From NCBI GenBank assembly GCA_011389605.1, contig JAABTZ010000163.1, positions 1-7,150 of the forward strand: a stretch of 7,150 nucleotides of DNA. Direction: 5' to 3'. Source of the stretch: Desulfobacteraceae bacterium. GTDB lineage: Bacteria; Desulfobacterota; Desulfobacteria; Desulfobacterales; Desulfosalsimonadaceae. The notes beneath the pieces are model-generated. The model ran no database searches. It was not told the DNA's origin and was given only the letters and a program-made list of their open reading frames with translations. Position numbers and translations under genes: made by a program. Numbering within the stretch: the first letter of the stretch is position 1; each line of letters starts with the position of its first letter. This document shows positions 4,406-7,150 of the stretch, one piece after another.

Positions 4406-7042
4406 TTAAACTGCAGTGGCCGTGGCTTCTTGCGGCTCCTCCTGGTCACGGTACTTTTGTTTTTCGACCTTGAAGACAATTTCGTCTCCCTTAACGTCTG
4501 CCGCGACAAGGTCGCCCTCCGCGATTTCGCCTTCAAGTATTTTCAATGACAGGGGGTTTTCAACCAGGTGCTGGATTGTCCTTTTCAGGGGGCGGGCACC
4601 GTAGACGGGGTCAAACCCTCGTCGTGCCAGAAAGTCTCTGGCCGCATCCGTGAGTTCAATTCCCATGCGCCGGTCCGCCAGCCGTTTTTGCAGGTGCATG
4701 AACTGGATATCCACAATGTCGCGCAGCTGTTCCGCACTCAGGTTGTGGAAGATTATCACCTCATCGATCCGGTTTAAAAATTCCGGCTTAAACGTTGAGC
4801 GAAGCGACTGGAGCACCCGCTCTTCCATCTGCTCGCGGGTTGCCTCGGAAAACTCCTGGATCTGCTGGCTGCCGACATTGGAAGTCATTATGATTATGGT
4901 GTTTCTGAAATCCACGGTTTTGCCGTGACCGTCGGTTAACCTGCCGTCATCCAGGATCTGGAGCAGCACGTTGAACACATCCGGGTGCGCTTTTTCAATT
5001 TCGTCAAACAGTACCACCGAGTAAGGCCTGCGGCGAACAGCTTCTGTGAGGTATCCGCCTTCCTCATAGCCCACATATCCTGGAGGTGCGCCAATCATAC
5101 GGGCAACTGCGTGTTTTTCCATGTACTCGGACATGTCTATGCGCACCACCGCCTGCTCGTCATCATAGAGAAACTCAGCCAGGGCCTTGGCAAGTTCGGT
5201 TTTGCCAACCCCCGTGGGGCCCATGAAGATAAATGAGCCAATGGGCCGGTTGGGGTCCTGGAGCCCTGAGCGTGATCTGCGCACGGCATTTGATACAGCT
5301 GTTACAGCCTGCTGCTGTCCCACAACCCTGCTTGCAATGCGATTTTCCATGGCAATAAGCTTTTCGCGCTCGCTTTCCAGCATTTTGGAAACCGGTATGC
5401 CTGTCCATTTTGAAACGATATAGGCAATGTCTTCGGCATCGACTTCCTCGCGCAGCATGCGACGGCTTTCCTGCAGTTCCACCATTTTTGCGTTGGCATC
5501 TTCGATTTGTTTTGCGATTTCGTTTCTCCGGCCGTAGCGCAGCTGGGCAACCCTTTCAAGATCGCCCTGGCGCTGGGCCTGCTGTTCCTGGGTGCCGATG
5601 CGGTCAAGCTCGGATTTTAAATCGCGCAGGGTCTGGATCACCTGTTTTTCATTCTGCCAATGGGCATTTAACCTGTTGTATTCTTCCTTCAGGGTTTCAA
5701 GAGTTCTTTCTATTTTTCCAAGCCGGTCGCGGCTGGCATTGTCAGTTTCCTTTTTAAGGGCTTCCCGCTCGATTTCCAACTGGGTGATCCGCCGCTGGAT
5801 TTCATCGATTTCCGTTGGTTTGGAGTCGATTTCTATGCGCAGCCTGGAAGCGCTTTCATCAATCAGATCAATGGCCTTGTCGGGCAGAAACCGGTCGGTG
5901 ATGTAGCGCTCAGACAGGGTGGCCGCAGCCACAATGGCCGAATCCTTGATCTTGACTCCATGGTGCACCTCGTATTTCTGCTTGAGCCCGCGCAGGATCG
6001 AAATTGTGTCCTCAACGTTTGGCTCTGCTGTAAATACAGGCTGGAAGCGTCTTTCCAGGGCAGCATCCTTTTCAATGTGTTTGCGGTATTCGCTGATGGT
6101 GGTAGCGCCCACGCACCGCAATGAACCCCTGGCCAGGGCCGGTTTTAACATGTTGGAGGCATCCATTGCCCCTTCTGCGGCACCTGCTCCCACAAGGGTG
6201 TGGAGCTCGTCAATAAACAGGATGATCTGGCCTTCTGATTTTTCCACTTCCTTTAAAAGAGCCTTTAACCTGTCTTCAAATTCGCCCCGGTACTTTGCCC
6301 CGGCAATAAGTGCCCCCATGTCAAGGGCTATTAAGCGCCGGTCTTTTAATGTCTCTGATACGTCTCCTTCAACTATTCTCTGGGCAAGTCCTTCCACAAT
6401 GGCTGTTTTGCCAACACCCGGCTCGCCGATTAACACAGGGTTGTTTTTGGTTCGCCGGGAAAGAACCTGGGCTATACGCCGTATTTCCTCATCTCTTCCT
6501 ATCACGGGGTCCAGCTTTCCCAGCCGCGCCTGCTCGGTTAGATCCTGGCTGTATTTTTCCAGGGCCTGGTACTTGTCTTCGGGATTCTGGTCGTTTATGG
6601 TCTGGTTTCCCCGGATTTCCATGAGCACGTTTAATATATTGTCACGCTTTAAACCATGACGCTCAAAGATGCGGGCTACATCCCCGTGCCTGGATTCTGA
6701 AAGGGCCAGGAAAATGTGTTCAATGCTGACATACTGGTCCTTCATGTTCGAGGCCGTGGAAAAGGCCGATTCCATGATTTTTTTGCTCTCGCCTGAAATA
6801 TAGACCTCTGCGGTGCCCTCAACTGAAGGCAGTTTTTTCATCGCCTCCTCAACATCCTTGTGAATTTTCGAAGGGCTTGCCCCGATTTTCCGCAGAACTG
6901 AAACAACAATTCCCTGGGAGTCCTCAAGCATTCCGGCCAGAAGATGCAACGGTTCTATCTGCTGGTGCTTGTTTTCCATGGCCAAAGATTGAGCCCTTTG
7001 TATCAGCTCCTGGGATTTTATGGTAAATTTGTCAAACCTCAT
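4406..7042 (-). CDS. clpB: ATP-dependent chaperone ClpB (Hsp100 disaggregase)
   Basis: An 878-residue class I Hsp100 AAA+ hexamer subunit that, with DnaK/DnaJ/GrpE, extracts and refolds aggregated cytoplasmic proteins. Domains: Clp N domain (about 1–145); AAA1 with Walker A GEPGVGKT (206–213), pore loop KYRG (250–253), Walker B LFIDE (275–279) and arginine fingers R331/R332; a coiled-coil M domain (about 400–530) that marks ClpB rather than ClpA or ClpC; AAA2 with Walker A GPTGVGKT (608–615), pore loop GYVG (655–658), Walker B LFDE (678–681), sensor 1 N722 and sensor 2 GARPLKR (815–821). All catalytic residues are present and no IGF/IGL ClpP loop is seen. The start is supported by AAGGAGG five bases upstream. 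The polar, acidic tail makes it about 20 residues longer than the 857-residue E. coli protein. It is convergent with yebC and appears monocistronic within the window. No heat-shock promoter motif is visible. Confidence 0.98.
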   Translation of the reverse strand: MRFDKFTIKSQELIQRAQSLAMENKHQQIEPLHLLAGMLEDSQGIVVSVLRKIGASPSKIHKDVEEAMKKLPSVEGTAEVYISGESKKIMESAFSTASNMKDQYVSIEHIFLALSESRHGDVARIFERHGLKRDNILNVLMEIRGNQTINDQNPEDKYQALEKYSQDLTEQARLGKLDPVIGRDEEIRRIAQVLSRRTKNNPVLIGEPGVGKTAIVEGLAQRIVEGDVSETLKDRRLIALDMGALIAGAKYRGEFEDRLKALLKEVEKSEGQIILFIDELHTLVGAGAAEGAMDASNMLKPALARGSLRCVGATTISEYRKHIEKDAALERRFQPVFTAEPNVEDTISILRGLKQKYEVHHGVKIKDSAIVAAATLSERYITDRFLPDKAIDLIDESASRLRIEIDSKPTEIDEIQRRITQLEIEREALKKETDNASRDRLGKIERTLETLKEEYNRLNAHWQNEKQVIQTLRDLKSELDRIGTQEQQAQRQGDLERVAQLRYGRRNEIAKQIEDANAKMVELQESRRMLREEVDAEDIAYIVSKWTGIPVSKMLESEREKLIAMENRIASRVVGQQQAVTAVSNAVRRSRSGLQDPNRPIGSFIFMGPTGVGKTELAKALAEFLYDDEQAVVRIDMSEYMEKHAVARMIGAPPGYVGYEEGGYLTEAVRRRPYSVVLFDEIEKAHPDVFNVLLQILDDGRLTDGHGKTVDFRNTIIIMTSNVGSQQIQEFSEATREQMEERVLQSLRSTFKPEFLNRIDEVIIFHNLSAEQLRDIVDIQFMHLQKRLADRRMGIELTDAARDFLARRGFDPVYGARPLKRTIQHLVENPLSLKILEGEIAEGDLVAADVKGDEIVFKVEKQKYRDQEEPQEATATAV

Positions 7043-7047
7043 AAAGG

Positions 7048-7054
7048 CCTCCTT
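7048..7054 (-). promoter_or_regulatory. Strong Shine-Dalgarno of clpB
   Basis: The minus strand reads AAGGAGG, then five bases, then ATG at 7042–7040. This fixes the clpB start and suggests efficient translation. Confidence 0.85.
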
Positions 7055-7079
7055 GTTCCATCCTATCTTATAAGCATGA

Positions 7080-7150
7080 CAGCTTCGTAAAAGTCCAATA
7101 TCTGCGTTACGCGCGATTTTTCAGAATTTCACGTACGCCTAAGTAAGCTG
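7080..7150. repeat. Probable half of a long palindromic intergenic repeat (cut by window edge)
   Basis: This non-coding 71-bp segment upstream of clpB begins CAGCTTCGTAAAAGTCC and later reads CACGTACGCC. That layout (a GTAAAAGTCC-like foot, CTGCGTTACGCG, then GTACGCC near the centre) resembles large palindromic repeats I recall between genes in deltaproteobacteria, where a complementary half follows. Only the first half is visible, so the palindrome cannot be confirmed here. The two ends of the segment, CAGCTT (7080–7085) and AAGCTG (7145–7150), are reverse complements, which may be chance. The identification is from memory and unverified. Confidence 0.45.

Noticed and set aside
4228..4473. 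81-codon plus-strand frame in the yebC–clpB gap
   Set aside because: It has a TTG start with no Shine-Dalgarno, runs through the nested palindrome and overlaps the clpB end; no family resemblance.
6616..6628. Internal clpB start (GTG codon 139 / ATG codon 141) giving a short ClpB as in E. coli
   Set aside because: The location is right for the short isoform, but I see no Shine-Dalgarno upstream of it.
5919..6659. 246-codon plus-strand frame opposite clpB
   Set aside because: It is a long antisense shadow of the conserved AAA1 region of clpB, rich in Ser and Arg as expected from reverse-complement codons.

Overview
The window looks like ordinary chromosomal DNA from a Gram-negative bacterium, most likely a deltaproteobacterial sulfate reducer (Desulfobacteria-like). 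This is inferred from protein character, moderate GC content, the radA–rlmE–yebC order, and a repeat-like segment at the right edge that resembles a palindromic repeat I recall from that group. No database search was possible. There is no transposase, integrase, CRISPR array, rRNA or tRNA, and no obvious horizontally acquired cargo.

Left part (1–1103, minus strand): a PHP-family histidinol-phosphatase gene is followed by the 5' part of a lytic murein transglycosylase gene that runs off the left edge. Their junction is a TTGA stop/start overlap with a perfect AGGAGG, so the transglycosylase probably starts at TTG and is translationally coupled. A short intergenic region (1104–1297) separates this pair from a divergent plus-strand cluster and holds one weak promoter candidate in each direction.

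Middle part (1298–4087, plus strand): radA (DNA recombination ATPase/branch migration), rlmE (23S rRNA U2552 2'-O-methyltransferase) and yebC (YebC/TACO1 family) run head to tail. rlmE and yebC overlap by 14 bp, with a perfect Shine-Dalgarno for yebC inside the rlmE tail. They are probably one transcript covering DNA repair, ribosome maturation and translation or transcription support.

Convergent gap (4088–4405): 318 bp with no credible gene but rich secondary structure: a 12-bp palindrome, a 10-bp imperfect stem-loop, a pair of 11-bp direct repeats, and a nested palindrome of about 80 bp centred on a 7-bp GC-rich hairpin that may terminate the yebC transcript. This is the least explained part of the window.

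Right part (4406–7150, minus strand): a full-length clpB disaggregase gene (878 codons) with a strong Shine-Dalgarno. I see no CIRCE or sigma-32 promoter ahead of it. The last 71 bases (7080–7150) look like the first half of a longer palindromic repeat cut by the window edge.

I found no clearly new biological system. The best leads are the nested palindrome at 4237–4322, the repeat half at 7080–7150 and the coupled phosphatase/transglycosylase pair.
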